In this document: piece by piece, positions 43,462 to 51,482 of the stretch | How the letters are laid out: each line of letters starts with the position of its first letter | Numbering within the stretch: position 1 is the stretch's first letter | Position numbers and translations under genes: made by a program | Assembly: GCF_027857615.1 (NCBI RefSeq) | Contig: NZ_JAQIFT010000030.1 | Location: 1-52,772 of the forward strand | Length of the DNA: 52,772 nucleotides | From: Holtiella tumoricola | Lineage (GTDB): Bacteria > Bacillota > Clostridia > Lachnospirales > Cellulosilyticaceae | Direction: 5' to 3' | The notes under the pieces: model-generated | The model's database searches: none | The model's input: only the letters and a program-made list of their open reading frames with translations | What the model was told of the DNA's origin: nothing

Positions 43462-45106
43462 GCTTATGATTTTCTAATTTATAGACGCGATGGCATAAAG
43501 AAAGGGCAGAGGGTCTATGAGTTATAATAATGCATATAGGCTGTTGATGAAGTTGTTTAAGACCATTTAATATATGCATTTCGGTGTCCATATCTAATGA
43601 TGAGGTTGCTTCATCTAAAATAAGAATGGGTCTAATACGAAGAAATGCACGAGCTATGGCAATTCGTTGGGCCTGCCCTTCTGAAAGTCCTATTCCTTTT
43701 TCACCTATCACAGTATCTAACTGATTATCTAATTGCTCTATAAAGTCCCATGCACATGCTAAGCGACAGGCTTCTTCAATTTCAAGTAATGTAGCATTTC
43801 TATAGCCATAGCAAATATTATCTTTTAAAGTTCCGGAAAAAAGTGTATTTCCTTGAGGTACATAAGAGATAAGTTCGCGATGGATTGAAGCAATAGACTC
43901 TGTAGAGTGACCAGCTGAAATTAAAATGGAACCTGATGTAGGTGTTGCAAGAGCAAGCAGTAATCGGATAAGTGTAGTCTTTCCACTTCCAGATGTACCT
44001 ATTAATCCAACGGTTTCACCAGAATGAATTTCTAATGTAATATCTGATAAAATCGGTCTTTCATCCATATAACTAAAAGAAACATGGTCAAAGTGAATAG
44101 TAAGCGGTATAGACTGAATGGATAGAACAGATGGAATAGATTCTTCTAAATTCATATCTTCAATCTCCATAAGCCTTTCTATAGAGGCAAAACTTTTAAT
44201 AATACCGGGTACCATATAAGCTAACTCAGATAAAGGTTCTTGAATATTATTAAAAAGTTGAAAAAGTGCAGTGAGACTTCCAAATGTAATAAGACCTTTG
44301 GCTAATTTAATACCACCTATACTTAAAATAATAAAGTATGTGAGATAAGAGCAGAATAAGAGTGCAGTACTAGAACGTAAGTTAAGAGAGTTTGCTTTAA
44401 GATTAAGCTCTAATTTACGTTTTTGAAGTGCATCTAGAAGTGAAAGACTTTTAGTTTCAGTACAGAAAGCTTTTACAATCATAATATTTTGGAGTGCTTC
44501 TTGAATAAATGAATTATACTTAATAGCCTGGTCTTGGATTTCATTATAAGTCACCTTAAGCTTCTTGGCGAATAGGATACTTATAACTAAGAATATAGGT
44601 GCAATAAGAACAGATAAGATTGCAATGGTCGCATCAAGGTAAATTAAAGTATAGAATGAAGTAATAAATGTAATGCTTAAAGAAATAACTTTTACTAATG
44701 TAGATGTTACTAAGTTAGTGATTGTGGCTACATCATTATTTATACGAGTAAGAAAGTTAACACTATGATACTTATGATGTTCTAACCATTTAGCATAAAT
44801 CACGTGTTGGAAAACATCTTTTTGGATTTGATTTTGAAATTTTGTCGAGCAGTATGTAGAACTTAGAGATAAAATAGATGACAGTACAATATCTACCAAA
44901 AATAAGCTTCCCATAAAAACGAGATATTTAACTACTAAATCAAGGTTACCACTAGTAGCCGAATCGATAAGAGATTTGGATAAAATAGCAGTATAGACAC
45001 CTATGCCAGCAAGGATGCCACTTATACAAATATTGGGAATCAAAAACCATATAATAGATTTTGTATAGGCAAAGATCCATTTAAGTTGCAGATAGATTTT
45101 TTTCAT
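43445..45106 (-). CDS. ABC exporter, fused permease and ATPase
   Basis: 553 residues from ATG 45106, with TAGGAG 7 bases upstream (a TTG at 45112 is less likely). Six membrane helices in the first 300 residues, then an ATPase domain: Walker A IGTSGSGKTT, Q-loop SYVPQGNTLFSG, signature LSEGQAQRIAIARA, Walker B PILILDEATSSLD and an H-loop THRPS. The N-terminus has no C39 peptidase domain, so it does not cut a leader itself. Likely exports the modified peptide made by the neighbouring locus. It is convergent with the kinase gene and overlaps it by 17 bases. Confidence 0.92.
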   Translation of the reverse strand: MKKIYLQLKWIFAYTKSIIWFLIPNICISGILAGIGVYTAILSKSLIDSATSGNLDLVVKYLVFMGSLFLVDIVLSSILSLSSTYCSTKFQNQIQKDVFQHVIYAKWLEHHKYHSVNFLTRINNDVATITNLVTSTLVKVISLSITFITSFYTLIYLDATIAILSVLIAPIFLVISILFAKKLKVTYNEIQDQAIKYNSFIQEALQNIMIVKAFCTETKSLSLLDALQKRKLELNLKANSLNLRSSTALLFCSYLTYFIILSIGGIKLAKGLITFGSLTALFQLFNNIQEPLSELAYMVPGIIKSFASIERLMEIEDMNLEESIPSVLSIQSIPLTIHFDHVSFSYMDERPILSDITLEIHSGETVGLIGTSGSGKTTLIRLLLALATPTSGSILISAGHSTESIASIHRELISYVPQGNTLFSGTLKDNICYGYRNATLLEIEEACRLACAWDFIEQLDNQLDTVIGEKGIGLSEGQAQRIAIARAFLRIRPILILDEATSSLDMDTEMHILNGLKQLHQQPICIIITHRPSALSLCHRVYKLENHKLNQVD

Positions 45107-45299
45107 AATCAAACTCCTAGCACTTCAAATTTATAAATATTTTTTTAATTACTAATATGTATAAGCACAAAGATGCTAAAGAGTTACATTAATAAAATGT
45201 AGAAAATATTTTTAGGAGGTACGATACGAGAAGACTTGTAATTCATAAGCGTATCTGTTACCCTAAATATAAAGATTTTAAACAAAAGGAGCACAGGCT

Positions 45300-45611
45300 A
45301 TGGATAAAGAACTTGATAAATTAGCAAAAGAAAATGCCCCTTTACCTATGGGCCTTCCAGCTTATAAGCAATGTTATTACATTGGCGCACGTAGTCTATA
45401 TCAACAATATGAAAAAGGGGATATTACACTAGAGCGTGCAAGACAAGAAAAGCAAGAACTTCTTAGAACCTATAAAGAGGGTGAATGGGAATGGAACTAT
45501 TTTCTTAAACTACATGAACTCAAAAATCATTTCCAGCAGCTTTATGAGGATGGGTTTAATTCAGTATTAGAATATGAGATTATGGAAATGATAGAAGAAC
45601 TCCTAAAATAA
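45300..45611 (+). CDS. Small protein of unknown function
   Basis: 103 residues, no signal peptide or membrane helix, predicted mainly helical and rich in Glu, Lys and Tyr (for example QCYYIGARSLYQQYEKGDITLERARQEK read in parts). I do not recognise a family. ATG 45300 is preceded by AAAGGAG. The stop codon lies inside the stem of its own terminator. It stands alone between the ABC exporter and the PilZ gene. Confidence 0.7.
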   Translation: MDKELDKLAKENAPLPMGLPAYKQCYYIGARSLYQQYEKGDITLERARQEKQELLRTYKEGEWEWNYFLKLHELKNHFQQLYEDGFNSVLEYEIMEMIEELLK

Positions 45612-45646
45612 AGCATATAGATAATGTTTTATTTTAGGAGTTTTTA
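45599..45646 (+). terminator. Rho-independent terminator overlapping a stop codon
   Basis: CTCCTAAAATAAA pairs with TTTATTTTAGGAG, followed by TTTTT. The left arm holds the last codons and TAA of the 103-residue gene. Confidence 0.85.
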
Positions 45647-45649
45647 TAT

Positions 45650-45690
45650 AGAAAAAAGAAGTAAAACGTAAAATACGCCTTACTTCTTAA
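45650..45690 (-). terminator. Rho-independent terminator of the PilZ gene
   Basis: On the minus strand AAGAAGTAA pairs with TTACTTCTT across a 14-base loop and is followed by TTTTT. It includes the PilZ gene stop codon. Confidence 0.75.
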
Positions 45691-46411
45691 AAAGTGGTTG
45701 GTTATTGGACTTTACAAGTAAACGTTGCTTCTCAAAAATCAATTTAGAAAGTAAATTTTCTTTGCGTGCATCTAAGTTGATAAAGCGTATACGATGTGTG
45801 TAATTACCTGTTGTATTTCTTTCACCTTGTTCTAAGACTTCCCCTTGAATATTAAATTCATGATCCAAGAATTGGAAGGTGATTTCAACACAATCTTTTG
45901 GTTGGAGCTGATACTTAGTAAGTAGGCACATGCCTCCTGCACTAATGTTCACAGTAGTACCTTCATTTAAATTTAAAAGTTGTTCATTGTCTACTCGTTG
46001 ATCTTCACGTGGTATAAGGCGATACTTTACGTGAAAAAGTGTAGTAAGTCGGTAATGTGCCCGTTGTTGTTTTTTTACAAGGGGGCTAGTTAAATAACCT
46101 TTATACAGTAATTTACCATTTACAGGCTGACGTGTTGTCACATGAATATTTGCTACAAAAACAGTTTGCTTTGTAATAAAACATATTTCTAAATCAATAG
46201 GTAAAGGGAAAATAACAAAGTCACAGCGTTCTATCGGTGCGGCAAAAATAATGTCGTTTTTTTCCCATTTTGAAAGAGCAGAAGTATATACTTTTCCTTC
46301 TGAATCGACAAGACGTACAATAGAATTGATGTCTTTTAAAATAATATCATGATATTGAGAGACACTGTTTGCAATCTCTAACTGGGCTTTTGGATCTAAT
46401 ATCACTTGCAT
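45680..46411 (-). CDS. PilZ domain protein (YcgR-like)
   Basis: 243 residues. An N-terminal YcgR-like domain (about 1-105) is followed by a PilZ domain with the cyclic di-GMP motifs RxxxR (Arg117, Arg121 in QQRAHYR) and NxSxxG (Asn155, Ser157, Gly160 in VNISAGGM). It probably binds cyclic di-GMP and slows flagella or controls surface polymer export. Intact motifs here contrast with the degenerate HD-GYP protein at 3.4 kb. It is divergent from rlmD. Confidence 0.92.
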   Translation of the reverse strand: MQVILDPKAQLEIANSVSQYHDIILKDINSIVRLVDSEGKVYTSALSKWEKNDIIFAAPIERCDFVIFPLPIDLEICFITKQTVFVANIHVTTRQPVNGKLLYKGYLTSPLVKKQQRAHYRLTTLFHVKYRLIPREDQRVDNEQLLNLNEGTTVNISAGGMCLLTKYQLQPKDCVEITFQFLDHEFNIQGEVLEQGERNTTGNYTHRIRFINLDARKENLLSKLIFEKQRLLVKSNNQPLFKK

Positions 46412-46578
46412 TCCCCCTGTATTGAATAATCTAAAGTCTACAATTTATTATACTTGATAAGTAGTCTAAATTTCAATATATTAACTAGACTTGCTTCAAA
46501 CTACTTGAAAAACAAGTGTCAATATGTAACAATAAATAAGGTTTATATCTAAAATTCGCATATATTAAAGGAGTTCTT

Positions 46579-47943
46579 ATGGCTAAAAAGAATGAAATCG
46601 TAGACGGTATAATTGAAAAAGTTAAATTCCCTAATAAAGGATTTATGTATATAGAAGAAAATGTTCCAGTATGTGTGCCGGATACTTTTCCAGGACAAAA
46701 GGTAAGTGTACGTCTTCAAAAGAAACGTAAAGGCGAATGGCTTGGAAAAGCTGTTGCTTGGCATGAACAACCAGAGCACTTCATTCAACCAAAATGTGAG
46801 TACTTTGGTACATGTGGTGGGTGTGCAATGCAACAAGTACCTTATGAATCTCAACTTGAGCATAAACATGGTTTAGTAATGGATTTATTAAAAGGTGCAG
46901 GTGTAACGGATTTTGAGGATATGGGGATTTTAGCAAGTCCAATGGAGTGGGCATATCGTAATAAAATGGAATTCTCATTTGGTGATGCATGTAAAGACGG
47001 TCCAATGTGCCTTGGTATGCACCGTAAAAATAGTACATTTGATATCATTACAGTAGATGGTTGCCAAATCGTACATGAAGATTTTAGTATGATTTTACGT
47101 TTTGTATTACGTTATGTACAATCTATGGGACTTCCATTCTACAAAAAGAAAATACATGAAGGTTACCTCCGTTACCTCATTGTACGTCGTTCAGAAACAA
47201 CAGGTGAGTTACTCATCAACATTGTAACGACAACACAGCGTGAGTTTGACTTTACACAACTTGCGAATTATTTAGTAGAAATGGGTACAAAAGGCAAGAT
47301 TGCAGGTATCCTTCATACAACATCTGATACGCTAGCAGATGCCGTAAAACCAGAAGGTGTAAAACTTGTATATGGACAAGACTACTTTACAGAGAATATT
47401 TTAGGGTTAAACTTTAATATTTCTCCATTCTCATTCTTCCAAACAAATACTAAAGGGGCGGAAAAGCTTTATAAAACAGCTTTAGATATGCCTGAAGATA
47501 TTGCAAACAAAGTAGTATTTGACCTTTACTCTGGAACAGGTACAATTGCGCAAATTATGGCTACACGTGCTAAGGAAGTATACGGTATTGAAATTGTAGA
47601 AGAAGCAGTAGAAAAAGCAAAACAAAATGCAAAACTTAATGGACTTACAAACTGTAACTTTGTAGCGGGTGATGTACTTAAAGAAGTAGGGAATCTTCAT
47701 GTTAAGCCAGAGCTTATTGTGCTTGATCCACCAAGAGAAGGTATTCATCCAAAAGCAATTGATAAAATTATTGGATTTGATGCAAAAGAGTTACTTTATA
47801 TCTCTTGTAAGCCAACAAGTTTAGCACGTGACTTACCTGTATTTGAAGAAGCAGGTTATAAAGTACAAAAAGTATGCTGTGTAGATATGTTCCCACATAC
47901 ACACCATGTTGAAACAATTGCATATCTTATTAAAGAAAGTTAA
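46579..47943 (+). CDS. rlmD: 23S rRNA (uracil-C5)-methyltransferase, RlmD/RumA family
   Basis: 454 residues. An N-terminal TRAM domain (DGIIEKVKFPNKGFMYI) precedes a [4Fe-4S] motif, CEYFGTCGGC, with the fourth Cys in DGCQIV. The SAM methyltransferase domain has VFDLYSGTGTIAQIMA, VLDPPREGIHPKAI and the catalytic Cys in YISCKPTSLARDL. It methylates uridine in 23S rRNA; which of RlmD/RlmCD it is cannot be fixed here. Start ATG has AAGGAG. A mobile element begins immediately after its 3' end. Confidence 0.94.
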   Translation: MAKKNEIVDGIIEKVKFPNKGFMYIEENVPVCVPDTFPGQKVSVRLQKKRKGEWLGKAVAWHEQPEHFIQPKCEYFGTCGGCAMQQVPYESQLEHKHGLVMDLLKGAGVTDFEDMGILASPMEWAYRNKMEFSFGDACKDGPMCLGMHRKNSTFDIITVDGCQIVHEDFSMILRFVLRYVQSMGLPFYKKKIHEGYLRYLIVRRSETTGELLINIVTTTQREFDFTQLANYLVEMGTKGKIAGILHTTSDTLADAVKPEGVKLVYGQDYFTENILGLNFNISPFSFFQTNTKGAEKLYKTALDMPEDIANKVVFDLYSGTGTIAQIMATRAKEVYGIEIVEEAVEKAKQNAKLNGLTNCNFVAGDVLKEVGNLHVKPELIVLDPPREGIHPKAIDKIIGFDAKELLYISCKPTSLARDLPVFEEAGYKVQKVCCVDMFPHTHHVETIAYLIKES

Positions 47944-47988
47944 TATTTTCAATGGTTTTATAGTTTTAAAATTGGACTAAAAGAGTGC

Positions 47989-48010
47989 TTGGACAAATTT
48001 TGGACAAATT
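47989..48010. repeat. Perfect tandem 11-bp repeat at the element boundary (candidate att or integrase arm site)
   Basis: TTGGACAAATT occurs twice back to back, ending directly before the integrase stop codon at 48011 and 45 bases after the rlmD stop. A degenerate relative (ATTGGACTAAA at 47971) lies upstream. Position at the junction of host gene and element suggests an attachment core or integrase-binding arm. Confidence 0.5.
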
Positions 48011-49114
48011 CTAATTAGAAAGTTCCTTAAAAGTGGTATCAATACTAGTTGCCACTTCTTTGTCCACTGCATCTAAAGAATGGGTATAAACTCGAAGGGT
48101 AGTTTGTGTATCACTATGACCAAGACGTTTACTTATAGCTTGTACATTTATATTGCTATGCATTAGTAGTGTAGCTTGTAAGTGTCTAAGGTCATGGAAG
48201 CGAATAGGAGTAATGCCTATTGATTCACAGACATATCTAAAACGTTTAGATAGACAATGTTTACTAATTGGTTTGCCAGTAGCTAACGACCAAAAGATTT
48301 GTTTGCTAGGTGGAATAAATGGTAAACTATTGATATAATCTTTTAAGATATCTATAATAAACATGGGAATATAAATTTTTCTAATTGAGCTAGGCGTTTT
48401 AGGGGAGCTGATACCTTCCACTATTTCGCCTAGCTCATTTCTTATTTCTGCTAGTTGTTTATTAATAGTTAGTACGCCATTTTCAAAATCTATATCGTCT
48501 ATAGTTAAGGCTCTTATTTCACTATTTCTAAGTCCACAACCTATAGCTAAGTAGAAAGCAGTTTTATGTAGTAAGTTACTTTCTTTAGAGTAGTGATCTA
48601 AAAGTATTTTTATTTCCTCTATAGAAAGTAGTTCAGCATGATTTGTTTTAGCTGGTTTAGGTAGTTCAATATGCTTATAAGGTGAGTCTTTAATCAACTC
48701 CCATTTTTCAGCTAGTGAAAATGTTTTTCCTAAGCATCCCATACAATTCCCTATAGTATTAGGTTTTAAAGTTTTAGCCATATTATTTACTAATTGCTGA
48801 ATATGTATAGGTTTAATAGAAGATACCTTCATAGAACCAAGAGCAGGAAGAATATAAGCATTATAATTTTGTTTGTATATCCGTTGTGTACTAGCCTTGC
48901 AATTAGGAAGTACATAGTCTTTATAAACTAAAGCACATAATTCATCCATTCTCATATTTTCATCTGTTCCAATTTCACCCCTTTCTATTTCAAGTCTAAA
49001 GAGGTCATGAGCCTTTTTAGCTTGTTTTTCTGTTCCTTTAAATGTTTTAGTATAGGTCTTACCATCTTTTCGGATACGGAAACGCCATGTATCGCCTCTT
49101 TTGTCCATTGACAT
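48011..49114 (-). CDS. int: Phage-type tyrosine recombinase (integrase)
   Basis: 367 residues from ATG 49114, with AAAGGAG 9 bases upstream (a TTG at 49123 would overlap the site). The N-terminus has an AP2-like arm-binding segment (GDTWRFRIRKDGKTYTKTF) and a SAM-like core-binding domain (about 55-150). The catalytic domain has Arg196 (GCGLRNSEIRAL), Lys239, His307-x-x-Arg310 (FHDLRH), His333 (LGHSD) and Tyr343 (RVYTH). It integrates and excises the element that fills the rest of the window. It reads toward the boundary with rlmD. Confidence 0.95.
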   Translation of the reverse strand: MSMDKRGDTWRFRIRKDGKTYTKTFKGTEKQAKKAHDLFRLEIERGEIGTDENMRMDELCALVYKDYVLPNCKASTQRIYKQNYNAYILPALGSMKVSSIKPIHIQQLVNNMAKTLKPNTIGNCMGCLGKTFSLAEKWELIKDSPYKHIELPKPAKTNHAELLSIEEIKILLDHYSKESNLLHKTAFYLAIGCGLRNSEIRALTIDDIDFENGVLTINKQLAEIRNELGEIVEGISSPKTPSSIRKIYIPMFIIDILKDYINSLPFIPPSKQIFWSLATGKPISKHCLSKRFRYVCESIGITPIRFHDLRHLQATLLMHSNINVQAISKRLGHSDTQTTLRVYTHSLDAVDKEVATSIDTTFKELSN

Positions 49115-49144
49115 AAATATCAACTCCTTTATTGAAATAATAGG

Positions 49145-49186
49145 GTGAATAAGATATTAGATTTGTTGATAAGATATCTTATTCAC
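49145..49186. repeat. 13-bp perfect inverted repeat between int and the repressor gene
   Basis: GTGAATAAGATAT (49145-49157) and ATATCTTATTCAC (49174-49186) are perfect inverted repeats 16 bases apart; the right arm overlaps the palindrome AAGATATCTT. No T run follows on either strand, so it is not a typical terminator. It could be a binding site for an excisionase or integrase, or an int operator. Confidence 0.55.
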
Positions 49187-49194
49187 TGATTTAT

Positions 49195-49232
49195 ACAAAA
49201 GGCTTAGTGTTAGTAGCACTAGGTCTTTTGTA
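49195..49232 (-). terminator. Probable terminator of the S24 repressor gene
   Basis: On the minus strand ACAAAAG-CTAGTG pairs with CACTAAG-CTTTTGT with small mismatches, 13 bases after the repressor stop. T run is weak. Confidence 0.55.
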
Positions 49233-49244
49233 TTGGAAATAATT

Positions 49245-49937
49245 TTAAAACTTTCTAATAGATTGGATAGCTTTACCTAGTATTTTTAATGTATTTAATT
49301 CGTGTCCTGTAAAGACTCTAGATTCATAAGCAGTATTAAGAGGTTGAAGTATAATAGCATCAGGACTTTTTATAATGCGCTTTAAAGTACTTTCTTCATT
49401 ATCTACAAGAACTGCAGCAATAGAACCTGTAGGAACATCTGACATAGGCTCAATAAGTACTAAGTCATTTTCTAAAAACATAGGGTACATACTATCACCT
49501 TTAATTTTTAAGAAAAAACAATTTGACTTTCCTAATATGCTGTTTTTTTCAATATACTCATAACCAAGCAATTCATTATTTGCACAAGCATTATAACCAG
49601 CCTTAATTTCCCCGAGAATAGGAATTCGTACAGTTTCATTAATAGGGAATAGTCCTAGTTCTTGGAGTTGAGTTTGAAGAGAGGAATCACAAGAAACTTC
49701 TTCTATTACATTTTTATATGGACTACGACAAGTCAAGTAATCCATGGATACATCAAAAAACTCACTAAGATATTTTATGAAATCAGATCTAGGATATTCT
49801 TTATTGTTTTCCCATTTAGAAATCATAGTTCTATTAATAATAGTATTAAAACGTTTATTAAAGATAGTTATTAATTCTTCTTGACTCAATTTTACACCTT
49901 TACGTAATGCATAAAGACGTTCACCTAATGTATTCAT
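49245..49937 (-). CDS. CI-like phage repressor: XRE helix-turn-helix plus S24 peptidase
   Basis: 230 residues. An XRE DNA-binding domain (about 5-68, with SQEELITIF, RTMISKWENNKEYP) is joined to a LexA/CI S24 domain: cleavage site Ala113-Gly114 (EIKAGYNA), catalytic Ser149 (GDSMYP) and Lys186 (ESTLKRI). Such repressors keep a prophage silent and cut themselves when RecA is activated by DNA damage. AAAGGATG precedes the ATG. It faces away from the two paralogous genes whose promoter it likely controls. Confidence 0.93.
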   Translation of the reverse strand: MNTLGERLYALRKGVKLSQEELITIFNKRFNTIINRTMISKWENNKEYPRSDFIKYLSEFFDVSMDYLTCRSPYKNVIEEVSCDSSLQTQLQELGLFPINETVRIPILGEIKAGYNACANNELLGYEYIEKNSILGKSNCFFLKIKGDSMYPMFLENDLVLIEPMSDVPTGSIAAVLVDNEESTLKRIIKSPDAIILQPLNTAYESRVFTGHELNTLKILGKAIQSIRKF

Positions 49938-49963
49938 AATAAAATCATCCTTTCTTTGAATTT

Positions 49964-49992
49964 ATTATAGTGAAAAAGAATTTTAAAAGCAA
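49964..49992 (-). promoter_or_regulatory. Promoter of the S24 repressor gene
   Basis: On the minus strand TTGCTT and a perfect TATAAT are 17 bases apart, with the -10 box 27 bases before the ATG. Confidence 0.55.
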
Positions 49993-50020
49993 CAAAAATA
50001 TACAGTTATAAAAAAATGTA

Positions 50021-50049
50021 TTGACGTCGTAACAATAATATAATATTAT
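50021..50049 (+). promoter_or_regulatory. Strong promoter for the tandem paralogues
   Basis: TTGACG (50021) and TATTAT (50044) are 17 bases apart, each matching five of six consensus bases. Transcription would start near 50056. Confidence 0.65.
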
Positions 50050-50051
50050 TG
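50033..50051. promoter_or_regulatory. 19-bp perfect palindrome overlapping the -10 box (candidate operator)
   Basis: CAATAATATAATATTATTG is a perfect palindrome around a central A. It covers the -10 region of the plus-strand promoter in the gap between the S24 repressor and the first paralogue. The AT-only inner part makes a chance palindrome more likely than usual. Confidence 0.45.
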
Positions 50052-50061
50052 ATTTATAAAT

Positions 50062-50075
50062 CGAACAAATGTTCT
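50062..50075. promoter_or_regulatory. LexA/DinR-type SOS box
   Basis: CGAACAAATGTTCT matches the Gram-positive SOS consensus CGAACRNRYGTTYC closely. It lies about +7 to +20 from the predicted transcript start and 45 bases before the first paralogue, a position where repressor binding would block expression. Confidence 0.6.
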
Positions 50076-50120
50076 ATTGATAGGGCGCTATAGATAAATT
50101 TGTATGAAGAGGAGAATGAA

Positions 50121-50645
50121 ATGAAGGATTTGATTGTAGGATCAGCAAGGTATTGGTTACCACATAAAACATTACCTAGATACATATTTAATAATACTGA
50201 TTTATTTTTAAGAATGGTGAGGATAGGCTCAGATAAGCAGATATGTACTATGATTAAATCATTATGGGAAACATGTCAGATGGAAACAGGGTATTGTGAG
50301 TCACCTTATATACCACAGGTAGTTAAAAGAGAGTATAGAGATTTTAGTGTATTAGTATTAACAATGCCTACTCCAAAGGTAGGGTTAGAAGTGTTCTATG
50401 TAGGAATTACTTATAATAATGAAAATGAAGTGAGATATTTTGTACTAGAAAATAGTATGACAAAGCCTGATGATGCAATAGCTAATTTATGTGAATGGAC
50501 AAAGGAATGTCATCACATAAATTATAGATTTACAAATAATATTGAGTTAGAACATTTTATTGATTTTATTGCTGAAGAGTTTAGAAACAGAAATCATGAA
50601 CCAGGAGCAATCTCTTCGTTTTCAAGAGAGAATAAAAGATGGTGA
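50121..50645 (+). CDS. Unknown element protein, paralogue 1
   Basis: 174 residues from ATG 50121, with AGGAG 6 bases upstream (a TTG at 50100 lies upstream of that site). Soluble, no signal peptide or recognised domain. It shares with the next gene the blocks RYWLxHKxLPxYIF, GSD, LWE, PQV, YVGxxYNN, EVRYFVLE and CEWTK; about half of aligned positions are identical by eye. Transcribed from the promoter that faces the S24 repressor, so expected to be induced on derepression or DNA damage. Function unknown. Confidence 0.75.
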   Translation: MKDLIVGSARYWLPHKTLPRYIFNNTDLFLRMVRIGSDKQICTMIKSLWETCQMETGYCESPYIPQVVKREYRDFSVLVLTMPTPKVGLEVFYVGITYNNENEVRYFVLENSMTKPDDAIANLCEWTKECHHINYRFTNNIELEHFIDFIAEEFRNRNHEPGAISSFSRENKRW

Positions 50646-50721
50646 TAAAGGGTAATAGTAAGGATTATTTTATAGTGAGATAAAGAAAAATTAATAAATT
50701 TATTATAAAGGAGTAAATTTG

Positions 50722-51234
50722 ATGAAAACATTAAGAGAAAGATCATCAAGATATTGGTTAGCACACAAAATATTACCTAATTACATTTTTACTAATACAA
50801 AATTATTTTTAGAAAAGGTATGTACTGGGTCTGATACTGACGTGTATAGATTTATTAATTTTTTATGGGAAAGAGCTCAACGAAAAGTGGCAGAGAAACC
50901 AACTGTTTATATGCCACAAGTGATAAAAGAAGAGAGAGAAGATACTAAAGTGTTAGTAATGTCTATGCCAATTCCAGAAGCAACACTAGAAGCTTATTAT
51001 GTAGGTGTCGTATATAATAATGCAAAAGAAGTTAGATATTTTGTATTAGAGAGCAGTAATTTAGTAGAGGAAGATGTAATAGCATGTATGTGTGAATGGA
51101 CAAAAGATGGGAAACATCTTAATTATGGTTTTACAAAAGATATTGCCATTGAAAACTTTATAAAATTTATATTAGATGAGTGTATGAATGAAGAGTATAA
51201 AATACTTTGTATTAATCCATTAGGTACAGATTAG
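50722..51234 (+). CDS. Unknown element protein, paralogue 2
   Basis: 170 residues from ATG 50722, with AAAGGAG 8 bases upstream. Tandem duplicate of the preceding gene, diverged mostly around residues 40-65. Conserved blocks in the shared core (RYWLAHKILPNYIF, EVRYFVLE, MCEWTKDGKHLNYGF) have a beta-rich centre and an amphipathic C-terminal helix. No known domain recognised. The gap to the first copy is 76 bases with no terminator, so they are likely in one transcript. Confidence 0.75.
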   Translation: MKTLRERSSRYWLAHKILPNYIFTNTKLFLEKVCTGSDTDVYRFINFLWERAQRKVAEKPTVYMPQVIKEEREDTKVLVMSMPIPEATLEAYYVGVVYNNAKEVRYFVLESSNLVEEDVIACMCEWTKDGKHLNYGFTKDIAIENFIKFILDECMNEEYKILCINPLGTD

Positions 51235-51295
51235 GATAGATAGCAGAAGTACATAGATATTATCAATTATAGAAAAGTTAAGAGGTGGTGTTGGA

Positions 51296-51418
51296 ATGAA
51301 AGAGGAAACAACAAGAATGAAAGAGGAAATAATAAGAATCATAGAAGATATTGAGGATGAAGAAATTTTAAAAAAGATATATAGGTTTGTACTAGATGCT
51401 ATTAAAGGAAAGGAGTAA
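51296..51418 (+). CDS. 40-residue helical protein
   Basis: ATG 51296 to TAA 51418, with GAGGTGGTG upstream. The peptide is highly charged and predicted as one long helix pair, with IEDIEDEEILKKIYRFV, a pattern (I..I.DE.LKKIY.FV) that recurs in short proteins of clostridial mobile elements. Too short to assign. Follows paralogue 2 by 61 bases and precedes a terminator. Confidence 0.6.
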   Translation: MKEETTRMKEEIIRIIEDIEDEEILKKIYRFVLDAIKGKE

Positions 51419-51482
51419 AACATTTAGCAGAGTTCTTTAATGGCTCTACAATATTAGTAATATATAAGTTTATTCATTTATC

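Noticed and set aside
41000..45106. Lasso peptide biosynthesis cluster
   Set aside because: The kinase, nucleotidyltransferase, exporter and leader type fit, but the transglutaminase-like protease, the asparagine-synthetase-like cyclase and the ring-forming Asp/Glu are all missing.
45205..45260. Small gene or riboswitch after AGGAGGTACG before the 103-residue gene
   Set aside because: No start codon follows at a suitable distance; only a weak GATACG/CGTATC pairing is visible and it matches no riboswitch I know.
46549..47048. Minus-strand ORFs opposite rlmD
   Set aside because: Antisense frames of a well-conserved gene; no ribosome binding site and no homology recognised.
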